Made by a program: the position numbers and the translations under genes. Shown in pieces: positions 23,168-34,525 of a stretch of DNA of 64,000 bases. The DNA lies in contig NC_056755.1 of the NCBI RefSeq assembly GCF_018687715.1, positions 20,483,501 to 20,547,500 on the forward strand, written 5' to 3'. Positions within the stretch are counted from its first letter, which is position 1; each line of letters begins with the position of its first letter. Source of the DNA: Carya illinoinensis (taxonomy: Eukaryota; Streptophyta; Magnoliopsida; Fagales; Juglandaceae). A model generated the notes under the pieces. That model did not search any database. It had not been told where the DNA came from and saw only the letters and a list, made by a program, of their open reading frames with translations.

Positions 23168-25471
23168 TGTGACGCCCCCAAATCCCCACGCCCGAACACG
23201 GGGAAATCGAGACGTCCGGATGGTGACAACCCGGACCACCATCCTAACGACGTGTGCCAAGTGTGTGCAAGAGCGACAAAGTGCACAAGACAAACGCAGC
23301 GAGAAGCAAGTCAATAATTAAGTACCAGAATTTTTTCTTAATGTAATACAAACTGTTTAAAACATACTTAAATAAAATATTACAAGAAACACAAATACAA
23401 GTTTGAAAACAGATAAAAAGCACAGCATCAGCAACCCGGCGGAGCCGCATCCTCGGGCTCAGCCTCCTCCTCCTCTTCCTCGATCTCTGCACCAAAAGCT
23501 ACGGAACCAAGAAAGGTTCCGCAGGTAAGTATGACCCAAACACTACCAGATGAAAATACATACAACCCAAACAACAAGAAAACAAGATCAAACAAACACA
23601 CGCCCCGCTACACATATATTTTAACACGCACGCCAAAACCCAAAAGGCCCACCAACCTCCATAAAGCCACACCTCGCCATTATCCCAGATAATGGCCCAA
23701 ACCACCATTTTTCCCAGAAAAAGGATCATAACTGAAAAACCATACCACAACCCGCTCCGTATGCACCATGATCTCCCCTAGGGATCATCCGCACACCCTG
23801 GCTCAGTGCCACACCGTAGAGAACGGCTACGCGTGCGACACCTAAACGAGCGATGCCCAGACTCGTGCCATGCACGTACCGGGCCGGGCCATCCTCTAGC
23901 CCTCGCCAGCGAAGGGCCACGGGATCAGTGAATAGAGCGATGCCTGGACTCGTGCTCAGCACGTACCGGGCCAGACCCATCCTCTAATTTCCGCTCCCGG
24001 AGTCAGTGAGTAGAGCGATGCCTGGACTCGTGCTCAGCACGTACCGGGCCAGACCCATCCTCTAATACTACTCCGTCATCGCGCAGGGCCTCAGAATCGG
24101 TGAATAGAGCGATGCCTGGACTCGTGCTCAGCACGTACCGGGCCAGACCCATCCTCTAGTACCAAACTCGTCAGCGCCCAGACGACTACTCAGGGGATGT
24201 CACTCAGTATTGACCGCTCCCGAGTGACCAGAGGAGCTCCACCGTGATAATAACCCATCACGGCTTGGGCTCGTGAGACACACGCACCCAAACGCCAAAA
24301 CGCCGATAAACATGATGCACATGCACGCGATATGCAACGCACACAAATAAAATGCAACGCACACCACACGGCCCAATCGAAACAACCAATAACAACCAAC
24401 CAAACAAACACTCCGTCCTCAATCCATCCGACCCCCGAAACTCCTCGGACTCAGTCCGGAATCAACAACCAACAACAAACAATTAAATAAATAATTAAAT
24501 AAATAAATCAATTGAATGACCAATATATATTAAAATCTGAAAATAGGGTTTGGAAAATACTTACAGCGCTATACGGTATTTTTAGAAAGCTCGCGGCGTT
24601 GCTAACGGCGGAAAAACAGCAACGTCACAGTGAAAATTCACTGTGGCCGTGGGTCCGAAAAACCCACTTTTGAACGGGGACAAACTAGGACACGAGATTG
24701 ATAGGGAATGGTCTAGAGGTGGTTGTGAAGCTAATGGAAGCGACGGACGGCCGTGGGTGGCGGCGGAATGGCCGAAAATGGCCGAAAATCGCAAATCGGA
24801 AAACAAGCTCGTGGGAGCTGCTCCGGTGGTCGATGGAGGCCGGAAATGGGTGGGTTAGGACGGCAAGAGGTCGGTGATGAAGTGGTGAAGAAATGGTGGC
24901 CGGAGGTGGAGCGACGGCGGCGGATCGGAGTGAAATCCGTGCGCCCTTTGGAAGCTTTTTCCGGCCAAATGGCCGGCCGGTTGGGGGTGGTTTTCGGTGG
25001 GGAGGTGCACCGGAGGGAGGGGAAGAAAATGGGACCGGTGGGAGGTCGGGAGGTGGCCGGACGGCGCTGGGCCGGAGGAGAGAGAGAGACGACGCGGGAG
25101 AGGGAGGGAAGAGAGAGAGAGCACGGGGGGGAGCCGATCGGGGAGAGAGAAAGGGAGGGAAAAAAAAAGAAAAGAAAAAAAAGAAAGAAGAAGAAAGAAA
25201 AAAAAGGAAAAAGAAAAAGAAAAAAGAGAGGAGAAAGGGAAAAGATGTAGGGAAAAGATGAGGTCCAAACCTCATTCCGGAAAGCAAAACTAACCCGCCA
25301 AAAAGATTAAAAAAACACAAAACAACTAAATAAAACACAACACCAAATAAAATAAATTAATTTAAAAACCAACATTAAAAAACGCAAATAAATTAAAATA
25401 AATAGCTAATATATTAATTAAAATAAAAACAATTATTTCAGCAAAAATACACTCAAAAACGGGTCATCACA
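23168..25471 (-). repeat. 5' LTR of the complete gypsy element
   Basis: 2,304 bp and nearly identical to the 3' LTR. In element orientation this copy should carry the active promoter. It contains the tandem repeat (about 23930..24165), the perfect inverted repeat at 24626..24645, a donor-like GTAAGTATTTT near 24560 and the GA-rich tract on the opposite strand (about 25075..25240). Confidence 0.95.
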
Positions 25472-25476
25472 GTTTT

Positions 25477-26198
25477 CACTTGGTTTTCACAACTCTAGTT
25501 ACTTTTTTGGGACTTTACTTGGGTATGGATTAAAATTTTTGGGTTGCGTAAAATAATTATTATATCTCATATTTGTTTATTAAACCATTTAACCAACTAC
25601 TGTTACTTTTCATACTTCTGATATCAATTCCATTAATTCATGGTTCCTTTATCTGCAAAGAAGAGGCGTGCTTAAACTACAAGAATTAGGGAGAAATAAC
25701 CTGATGGAAAATTTTCTGGCTTTAATTTGTAGACAATTTGTTGTGTATTGGAGTTTGATTAAGGCAATGTATATGTTTTGTAATATTCTTAACAAATTCT
25801 TTCAAACAATGTAATATGTACATGGATTATCGAATATGTCGCATGCATTTTCATGATGAATATTGAGTTTTTTTTTTTTTTTACATGCATTTAGTTAAAA
25901 AGTTAATTATTTGTTTATAGGCTTATAGATAAATTTAGTTTGACATAATTATTTGACATAAAATTAGTTTTCCATTTTGATATATTTTTAGTTAAAAAAT
26001 AAAGGCTTTTAGATATTAAAAAAAATACTTTTCAACACTAAATTTTTCTTAAAAAAAATAAATAAGATATAAGCTTTTTCAAAAAAAAAAAAAGACCCAT
26101 CCCGGGTACAAACCTTGAATTGGATTCATCTGGTTTCTAGATCGGGTCATACTTGGGCTAATCGGGGCAAGAACCCAGTCCGAGTTCTGGGTCTGGTA
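25477..26198. other. AT-rich spacer with hAT-like segment at its right end
   Basis: No gene is supported. The last 110 bases (about 26090..26198) carry cccgggtac, ctagatcgggt and ccgagttctgggt phrases that resemble the segment at 5573..5770. The CACTA element is inserted into this segment, which continues after 39173. Confidence 0.4.
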
Positions 26199-26201
26199 TA
26201 C

Positions 26202-26330
26202 CACTATAACAAATATGCTTTTTAGTGACGATTTAGAAATTATTACGGTCTCCAAACTGTCACTAAAATGCATCTTTTGTGACGGTTTATGGAAACCATC
26301 ACTAAATATTGGGTAAGGTTTTTTTTATGT
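26202..26330 (+). repeat. Left CACTA terminal and subterminal repeats
   Basis: Terminal CACTATAACAAAT is followed by tagtgacgat, cactaaaatg, tgtgacggtt and catcactaaat, motifs in both orientations. These match the subterminal set at the right end and are the likely transposase-binding region. Confidence 0.85.
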
Positions 26331-26839
26331 TCAAACATATCAATAATTTTGTTTGCACGTCACCTTAACGTTTGAACACTAAGTCAACTTACATGCAAAT
26401 GTGAAAATTTTTAGCGCCAACATTCGAACGTTAAAGTTGTAACGTTTGAACATTAAAGCTGTAACATTTGAACGTTATATGTTAATTTATATTTGCAGAA
26501 ATTGACTATAATATATATTTGTTTAATATTAAGGTTGTATAAGCTAATATTCAAGAAAATTGAGAATAAAAATTAAGCTACAATATATACATTAAATAAT
26601 ATTGTCCATTACATATGTCAAAAATAAAAAACAAAATATGATTATTTTTACAAAGGACATTCAAAACTATTGGTTTACAAATGATCGAAACTCCTAAATC
26701 AATGTCTCAACCTTATTGTTTAGCACATCTACATGATGGGCAAGATGTGCGACAACCTGATTTATATGTGCAATCTGTCTATCAATGTATCGGTATATAT
26801 GCACCTTCATAATTGTCATCACTGCATCAACCCAAGTAG

Positions 26840-27892
26840 GTCACACATCTCTCGCAGATGCACCTGCCGGCTGCTGACTACTACTCCAAGATGGGGGGGA
26901 GCAACACCAGCCCCAGACTCGGTCGGAGGAATAAGATTTGATATAAGACCAAATTGACACCGAGTTGAGCCTCTCTCTTGTCCAATGCTCCGATGGTGTG
27001 TGGTCATGTCGATGGGGCTCATCTGGTTTAACATCATCTCCTCCACCTAGAGTGGCTCTCCTCGATCTAGTAATAATTAAGCAACTGATGATGACTCTGT
27101 ACGGGAGGTTGTTCGCTGTACCGATGCTGACCTTGTAACGGATCCACTCAAATATAACGAGTGGCAAGTCAATGGGCTCTCCACGTGCCAAGCGAATCAG
27201 AAACTGTGCGCGAGGCTGACTGAATGTGGTCTTATGTGCCACAGGGTCTGCATTTGTTGCAACAAAAATTTGCAATATGCGAAAGAAATGTAGCAGCTCA
27301 TTCTGGCTAAAAGAGTTCAGCCTATCGAGCTTTGTGCGGTCTTTGCCATTGAGGATGTAGAAATCCTGATCCTACTCGTCATCACTGACCTCAGGAGCAA
27401 TATCCTAACCCTTGGGCCAATCTTCTTCATGGTTAGCCATAGTGTCAACAGGGGCCCATAGATGAAGTAGAAGTGGCTAGATCTGCCTCAGATGTGCCCA
27501 GAGCAAATGCAGCTGCTGTGTCACTAGCCTGAGCAGCTATCACCTCAGGTAAAAAATGCGAGATCTAGAGTAACTTGGTGATAACATCCGCTGAGAACTC
27601 AAACTATACACCACGTACAGTGAGGGTATGGGAGGATGCATCATTAGGCATGGTGGCCATCCTCATGTAAAACTCCCGAACCATTAAAGGGTAAATCTTT
27701 CCCCTCAATGTGCATATTGGGCCCTAGCCTCTCCTGACGAAGACGTCTCTCAGTGTCTTCCGCTCCCAGCTGAGCTCATCAAACTCATTAATAAGTATTT
27801 CTCACTCGCCCATCACTGTTCGCGCCCCCAGCTGAGCAATGTTCGGATTGCCTCCATCCCTTCCTCGTTTCCTAGTTGTCATATAGTGAACC
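26840..27892 (-). pseudogene. Decayed plant-transposon accessory protein (Transposase_32-like)
   Basis: The clearest open part is 26841..27275, with FVATNADPVAHKT, PRAQFLIRLARGEPIDLP and LVIFEWIRYKVS. This resembles the putative plant transposon protein domain found in many CACTA and retrotransposon-associated proteins. Upstream, pieces such as VREFYMRMATMP and YTVRG-like TLTVRGV can be read toward an ATG near 27880..27892 (MTTRKRGRDG), interrupted by several stops and frame changes. Its function is unknown even in intact relatives. It is antisense to the transposase genes and inside the CACTA element, so it is a captured or accessory gene in decay. Confidence 0.55.
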
Positions 27893-28079
27893 ATATCCTG
27901 AAAAAAAAATACTAGAAAAAAAATAAAAAAAATCATTAGAATTACATATATATATGCATATTGCATATATGGATTATACACAAAAGTCTCATATCATTAT
28001 TATAAAATAATATAATTTTGATAGCAAATATAATAAACAACTCCACTTTTTCAATATCCAAAACAATAATAATATAACG

Positions 28080-29150
28080 AAATAATATTGGAAAATTTAA
28101 TGGACAAACGTTCGAATGTCAAGTAATTGACGTTCAAACGATAATATTTCACATAATTAAAAAAATTTTACATCCGAATGTACAATGAATGTACGTTCAA
28201 ATGTAAATTAAGAAATTCGAATGTAAACTATTAACATTCGAATGATGATAATTTAATAATTAGAAAGAATTTAGTTCCAAATGTAAAATGAATGTACATT
28301 CGAACGTAAATTCTTTACATATAATATCGAACATAATTAGATAAACATTCGAACTTAAATCAAATCCACAAAACGTTTGCATGTAACAAGATTAATGTTC
28401 AAACGCTTATTTTACGTTTGGACGTTTTATCCAACGTTAGATAAAATGTTGTAATATATAGTATTTACATTCGAATATTAAAACGTAACGTTCGGACGTT
28501 ATGAATATGAAACGTCACACTTTCGAACGTTTCTTCTAGTTGAAGTAGACGAACAGTTTACATTTAGACGTTTTATCCAATGTACTCTTCAAACATTGGA
28601 TAAAAATGTTTGAATGTTAGAACTTTACATTGTAACGCTCGGACGTTATGAATTTATAACGTCACACATTCGAATGTTACGAGGCAGAATGGCTGAGTCG
28701 ACTCAGCCATTTCTGAAAGCTTCGAAACTCAAGGAATGATCTATAGACTACAAGTTTTTACGGTGGCGTTTTACCCATTTACGACCAATGGAGGTTGGAA
28801 AATTGAGAAGAAAATCTGGCATAAACGATGGGTTTTGATTTTTCGAAACTCTCCTATTAAATTGGACAAAACTACTATACAGGGAGGGCATATTACCTTT
28901 TTGTGACGGTTGCGGTGGTATATGACGGCGGCAGTGGTGGAGATTTGTGACGTTTGGAGTGAATGAGGGAGAAATGAGGAGGAAGGCCGTTGGGTTACAG
29001 TTTATATACAGTTAAGGTTTGAAAGTTTACATAAATACGTTCGAACATAAAATCCAATATTCAAATGTATTATTGTTTACGTTCGGACATTAACACGATA
29101 CGTCTAAATGTTAATTATTGACATGTGAATGTAAACACTTGAATTGGTTT
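28080..29150. repeat. Internal array of cgttcgaacg-like palindromic motifs
   Basis: Variants of acgttcgaacgt (cattcgaatg, cgttcggacg, cattcgaacg) recur every few tens of bases, on both strands. No gene is recognised. The same motif is dense at 26340..26470 and 38560..39000. Being nearly palindromic, it has no intrinsic orientation. It may be the binding site of the element's second protein, as the 12-bp motif is for TNPA in En/Spm (inference). Confidence 0.7.
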
Positions 29151-29154
29151 ATAT

Positions 29155-30065
29155 CAAATTCAAATATATTAATACTATTAATATATATTATTTTAAATTT
29201 ATTATTGTTTATATATACTAGTATAGTTATATAATATATGAAATAATATATATATATAGTGTGGCATATAGTATATATTATAGTTTACATATTATATAAT
29301 ATGTAGTATATTATATGTATTATACTATAAGATATATATTAGTAGACTATAAATATATACTATATAGTTATTATATATTATATATACACTATATATATAG
29401 TTATTATATTTACTATATTATATATTATATAGTATATTATAGTTATTATATATTATAGTATTATTATAGTTATTTTATAATATAGTATATATTATAGTAT
29501 ATATACTACTATCTACTATAATATACTACTATATTAAATAGTATACTTATAAAATACCATATTACTAGACTATATATATATGTTGTTTATTACTAGACTC
29601 TCTCTATATATATATTGTACTAGACTATATACATGAAGTATAATTATATATATATAATTATACTTCATGTACTTATATATATAGTTTCAACTATATATAT
29701 ACTTGTAAAATATTAATGAATGTATAGTAGTATAATACTTGACTATATATTTTTCTTATATATATAGTATTCAACTATATAAATACTATAAAATACTATA
29801 TAGTAAAATACTATATATATACTGAGTATATTATAATCTAGTATATAAGTAAATAATATATTATACTATATAAGAAATAAATAAGTATCAATTATAATCA
29901 AATATATATAATAACAATTAAATATTAATAATAACAATCTTTAATTACAATTATTTAATAACAAATACTTTTTATATAATAACAATTAAATGTAACAAAT
30001 ACTTTCTATATATAATAACAATTATATATGAACAAAAAAATATATTTTTTATTTATAATAACAAT
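29155..30065. repeat. AT-rich island of ta/tat repeats
   Basis: About 0.9 kb almost only of A and T, dominated by tatata and tatagta steps with small local inverted repeats (for example around tatataattatact near 29640..29670). There is no coding capacity. It separates the left third of the CACTA element from the transposase region. Confidence 0.9.
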
Positions 30066-30079
30066 GTCAAAGAAATAGT

Positions 30080-30364
30080 TGTGTTATTTTGTTAAACTAG
30101 AGAGAGATATTGTATATATGCTCACAAGCTTCTTGTCTTGTAGTGAATGGTTGAGAATTATCTTGAAGAAATGTTTGTCAAGTTGCTTAACTCTCAAAGT
30201 CTCTCCGTCCTTGAGAGTTGTCAAGGTCAGATCGTTTGTGACCGTTAAATAATTGGACATAAATTTAGACATGTTCTTTAAGATAATTCTCAACCTTTCT
30301 CTATAAGAAACGTAGTGTGTGAGCATATTATTCTATCTAAGCTCTAGTTTAACAATATAACACT
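30080..30364. mobile_element. Fold-back (MITE-like) element inside the CACTA element
   Basis: Three nested pairs of complementary segments are visible. They are 30080..30102 with 30342..30364 (gttaaactagag core), 30116..30126 with 30318..30328 (atatgctcaca), and 30149..30170 with 30274..30295 (ggttgagaattatctt core, one mismatch). The whole 285-bp segment could fold into one imperfect hairpin. No coding region is supported and no clear target duplication was found. Confidence 0.65.
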
Positions 30365-30865
30365 ATAATATTTGTTTGACATTATTAATTCAAACAACAT
30401 GTAAATATTGTTTGTAGTGTTTTTTGTAAAATATTGTGTGACATTGTATAAATAACCTTAGACCCGTTTAGAAATTATTATACATTTAGGTGTACACTAA
30501 TTCCTGAATTGTCTAGTGTGGACAATTTGAGATTATATTATCTATATTGCATATTCTTGTTATTCCTACTGAACACGTTTAGTATGAAGTTTTGGTGTCT
30601 TCCTTTATTGTTCTTCAGGTATACTGTTCATAGGGTCACAATCTCTCTATGTGAACATGTATATTTGGAGAACTATAGGGAGGTGCTGCTGAAATTTCTA
30701 CTGGCGTGGAAAGTAGTAAAGTGACGGAATATGTGCAATATGGATAATATAATCTCGAATGGGATAGGACCAACTACCTTATCGAAAGAGCAGTTTGAAT
30801 TGGAGCATGACATGCATGTGTGTTATAGTATACTACGTGTTACTAATAGATAGATGTTTTTAGAA

Positions 30866-33800
30866 ATGGACAAAAGTTGAATGCATTTAGGCAATAGAGT
30901 TGGAAAGGATTACATACCCTATGCGCGTGGAGCAAGAATCTTCATTGATTTTGCAAGGGCTTTTACTGATAGTCATGGTTGCATTAAGTGTTCGTGTTGA
31001 GGTTGTAAAAGTTTGTGTGCGATAGGGTTGGATGAAACTGAAAGTCATATATTTGTGAACGGTATGGATCTGGGGTTTACTCAATGGGTACTACATGGTG
31101 AGCTGTATGCATAATCAACGGATGGATTATTCGGTCATCCGAATTATTTGCGACACGTGGATAATGATTATGAGCGAGACGAGATGGAAGAGATATTGAG
31201 TGACATTGGAGTTAATATGTTTACAGATGAAGTTGATGACAATGCCTCAAGTGGCCGAGGGACTGATTCTGAAAATTTTTCAGCAATGTGGGAAGATGCA
31301 AAGCGTGAGCTTTATCCAGACTATACAAAACATTCCAAAATGTCGTTTATTGTGCGGTTGCTTCACATTAAGTCATTGTGTGGGATGTCAACGAAAGCAA
31401 TAAATATGGTGTTAGACTTATTTAACAAGGTACTTGCCGAAGGGTCTACATTGCCGAAGAATTTTTATGAAACGAAACAGTTGAGAAAGGGATTAGGGTT
31501 TGAGTACAAGTCCATACATGCATGCAAGAATGAATGTACTTTAGTTTGGAAGGAGAACAAGGAGAAACAAGCATGTCCTATATGCAGAGAGTCGAGATGG
31601 AAGGGTAAGAAAAGCGTGCCGGTTAAGATCTTACGATATTTCCCATTGAGACCTAGGTTGCAAAGACTATATATGTGTAAGAAAACAGATCACGATATGA
31701 AGTGACATAAGGAAAAAAGAGTTAATAATGACACATTTATGAGGCACCCAGCTGACTCATTTGCATGGCAATTTTTCGATAATCAATATCCAGAGTTTGA
31801 GATAGAAGCTTGGAACGTGCGCTTGAGACTCACAACCGATGGATGCAACCCTTTGGGGAATATGAGTATAAGTTATAGCACTTGGCTTGTAGTGTTGATT
31901 TTGTACAATCTTCCATGATGGAGGTGCATGAAGACGCCCAACTTTTTGTTAACTTTACTTATCCCTGGCCCAAGATCACCTGAGAATGACATTGACGTAT
32001 ATATGTAAGCATTGATTGAAGAGCTAAAAGAGTTATGGGAAACAAAAATAAGAAATTATGATGCAACTATGTCAACATCTTTTCAGATGCATGCAGTGGT
32101 AATGTGGACGATAAATGACTTTTCGGCATATGGGAATCTTTTCGGCTGGAGTACTAAAGGGAAGTTAGCGTGTTCGACATGTAATAAAGAATCTACTAGT
32201 GAGTGGTTAAAATATTTTCAAAAGTTGTGTTTCATGGGTCATCGACGTTACCTATTAGCAAATCATGCATGGAGAACAGAATGCGTTAAGTTTGATGGGC
32301 GAATAGAGTATAGAATTATGCCTAATGAGTTGTTTGGGAAAGAGATAATGGAACAACTAGTACATGTTAGAGCGAATAATTTTGGCAAAGGTCGGAGAAA
32401 GAACAAGAGAAAACAAGGCGTAGCATAATTGAATTGGACAAAGCGTAATATTTTTTTTGAGTTGCTGTATTGGTCGTCCTGTATATTGCGACATAGTTTG
32501 GATGTAATACACATAGAGAAGAATATTTGTGATAATATACTGGGTACATTGATGAGCATTAATAAAAAGATGAAAGATACGATCAAGATGAGGAAATATC
32601 TTGAGAGAATGAGAATTAAACATAATCTGCATTTACGGGTGGAAGGTGCTAGGGTGGTCATGCCGCATGCATGTTGTACGATGACAATGAAGGAGATGAT
32701 GGACTTCTACAAATGGTTGCAAGGTGTGAAGCTACTAGATAGTTATGTTTCAAATATCAGTAGATGCATGAGCCCTGATGACTGGAAAATTGGTGGACTA
32801 AAAAGTCATAATTGTCACATATTTTTGTAGAAGTTATTACTGGTGGGAATTCATGGGAAGCTGACATCTAATATATGTGTCACCATAACCGAACACTATA
32901 TGTTTTTTAAGGATTTGTGTGGTCGGGTAATAAATCGAGATATGCTGCAGAAATTGAAAGAAGACATTGCTACTATACTATGTAAATTTGAGCAGATCTT
33001 TCCACCATCAGTTTTTGATGTCATGGTCTATTTAGCAATACATTTACCTAAAGAGGTATTGTTGGGTGGACCGTTGCAGTTCCATTGGATGTATCCAGTT
33101 GAAAGATATTTGGGTCAAATGAATCGCACTGTTGGGAATAAAGTCAGAGCTGAGGGGTTCAATAGTAAAGGCCTATATACATTATGAATGGTTAACATTT
33201 TGCTCTTTATATCTTCACGGTGTTGAGACACGATTTAATTGTCAAGAGCAAAATGCTGATCTTGCTGATCTGCTTCTTTGTGAGCTATCAGTATTTTCTC
33301 AGAATGTACGACCCTTGGGTGTACAAACGGGTTATGATTTAATTGATACAGAGTTGGGTAAAGTTCGGTGGTACGTGCTAAATAATTTTTGGGAGATTGA
33401 TTACTATCTCAGGTATGTCGTTGTAAAAGGTTCAAATAATTCTAGTTTTGAAAGTTTTAACTATAACTCTTGTTCTAAAAAATAATATGATTTTGCACTT
33501 ATATATAGTGAGCACATGGACAAACTTAAGAGGGAAGGCATAGAGAATATAGAGGCAAGACACAAGGAAGAATTTTCTAGATAGTTTGAACAACGTGTAT
33601 AAACTAAACTCTATATAACATGTTAGATTTTGAAATTTTTAACTCTAGGTAATACTTAATAAATATACATTATTTCAATCATTAGATTTTGGAACAATGT
33701 GCTTGTGATCCCGGATCAGTTTGTCCTAAATTGTATGCATTGGCCTGTGGTCTCTCAAATAGAGTACATGGATACACTGCATGCACAGTTCAAGGTTATA

Positions 33801-34525
33801 GATTCTACACTCTGGACCGTGAATGTAATAGAAAGATTCAAAATTGTGGTGTGTTGGTCAATGAGAGTCATGGAACAAATGATATTGATTATTATGGTGT
33901 CATTCGTGATATTATCAGATTGAAATATCTAGGTGGGTCTATAACATATGTCTTTAAATGTGATTGGTGGGATCTAGGCGGTGGTCAGGTTTTGATATAT
34001 AGGGATAATCATTTTCCGAGTGTCAATACTGCATCTAAATGGTACGAAGATGATCCATTCATATTGGCTTGTCAAGTTACTCAAATCTATTACTTGATTG
34101 ATTCAATGAAAAGCGCTAATGAAGACAGTGGAGAGATAACTTGGGGAGTCGTACAAAAATTTGTCCCCCAAAATATGTATGAAACATGAACGAGTGCAGA
34201 TTACAATAATAGTGGAAATGAAGATGACACTCCAATTGTAGAGGCCTTCCAAGAAGATGGAGAGGGTATTAACTTGTTTGTTGACCTCAGTGCACTTGAG
34301 TTGCTCCCCTTGTGTAGAGATGACGTTCCACCCGTCCATCTCGACCCATCCATATTAAATGATCATTTAATTCAAGAAAGTGAGGAAGAAGAAGAAGACG
34401 AAGAAGAATCCGGGGGAGAAGTGGATAAGGAGGACAAAGAAAAGGTTGATGATGATGATGAAGATGTTATAGAGGAAGATTCTGAAACAAGCATGGAAAA
34501 TACATCAAAAGATGAAGACTAAAAG
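30866..34525 (+). pseudogene. CACTA TNP2-type transposase, decayed
   Basis: One frame runs from the ATG at 30866 to about 33187, broken only by in-frame stops (for example 30878, 30998, 31703, 31916, 32006, 32426, 32828). The first 80 codons match the transposase-associated domain (GNRVGKDYIPYARGARIF). The TNP2 core follows (LLHIKSLCGMSTKAINMVLDL, KNECTLVWKE, ACPICRESRW, STWLVVLILYNLP, FGWSTKGKLACSTCN). Next comes a DUF4218-like part (FEQIFPPSVFDVMVYLAIHLP, FHWMYPVERYLG) with a frame change near 33170. After two probable introns a DUF4216-like part follows (33689..34189; PKLYALACG, VFKCDWWDL), then an acidic tail at 34274..34522. It would cut and join the element ends. Confidence 0.85.

Larger units (their letters stand above)
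15887..25471 (-). mobile_element. Complete young Ty3/gypsy chromovirus (Del/Tekay-like)
   Basis: The full element is about 9.6 kb and reads on the minus strand. Both LTRs start TGTGATGACCC and end GGCGTCACA in element orientation. The 5-bp duplication gtttt flanks it (15882..15886 and 25472..25476). Between the LTRs lie, in element order, the primer-binding site, gag, protease, reverse transcriptase, RNase H, integrase and the polypurine tract. The order RT before integrase places it in Ty3/gypsy, and the long LTRs and extended integrase C-terminus suggest the Del/Tekay chromovirus group. By eye the LTRs differ by about seven substitutions and three indels, so insertion was recent. One frameshift and one nonsense codon break gag-pol. 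Confidence 0.95.

Noticed and set aside
30509..30724. 71-codon plus-strand frame upstream of the CACTA transposase
   Set aside because: No domain. More likely untranslated leader, possibly with an intron acceptor near 30619.
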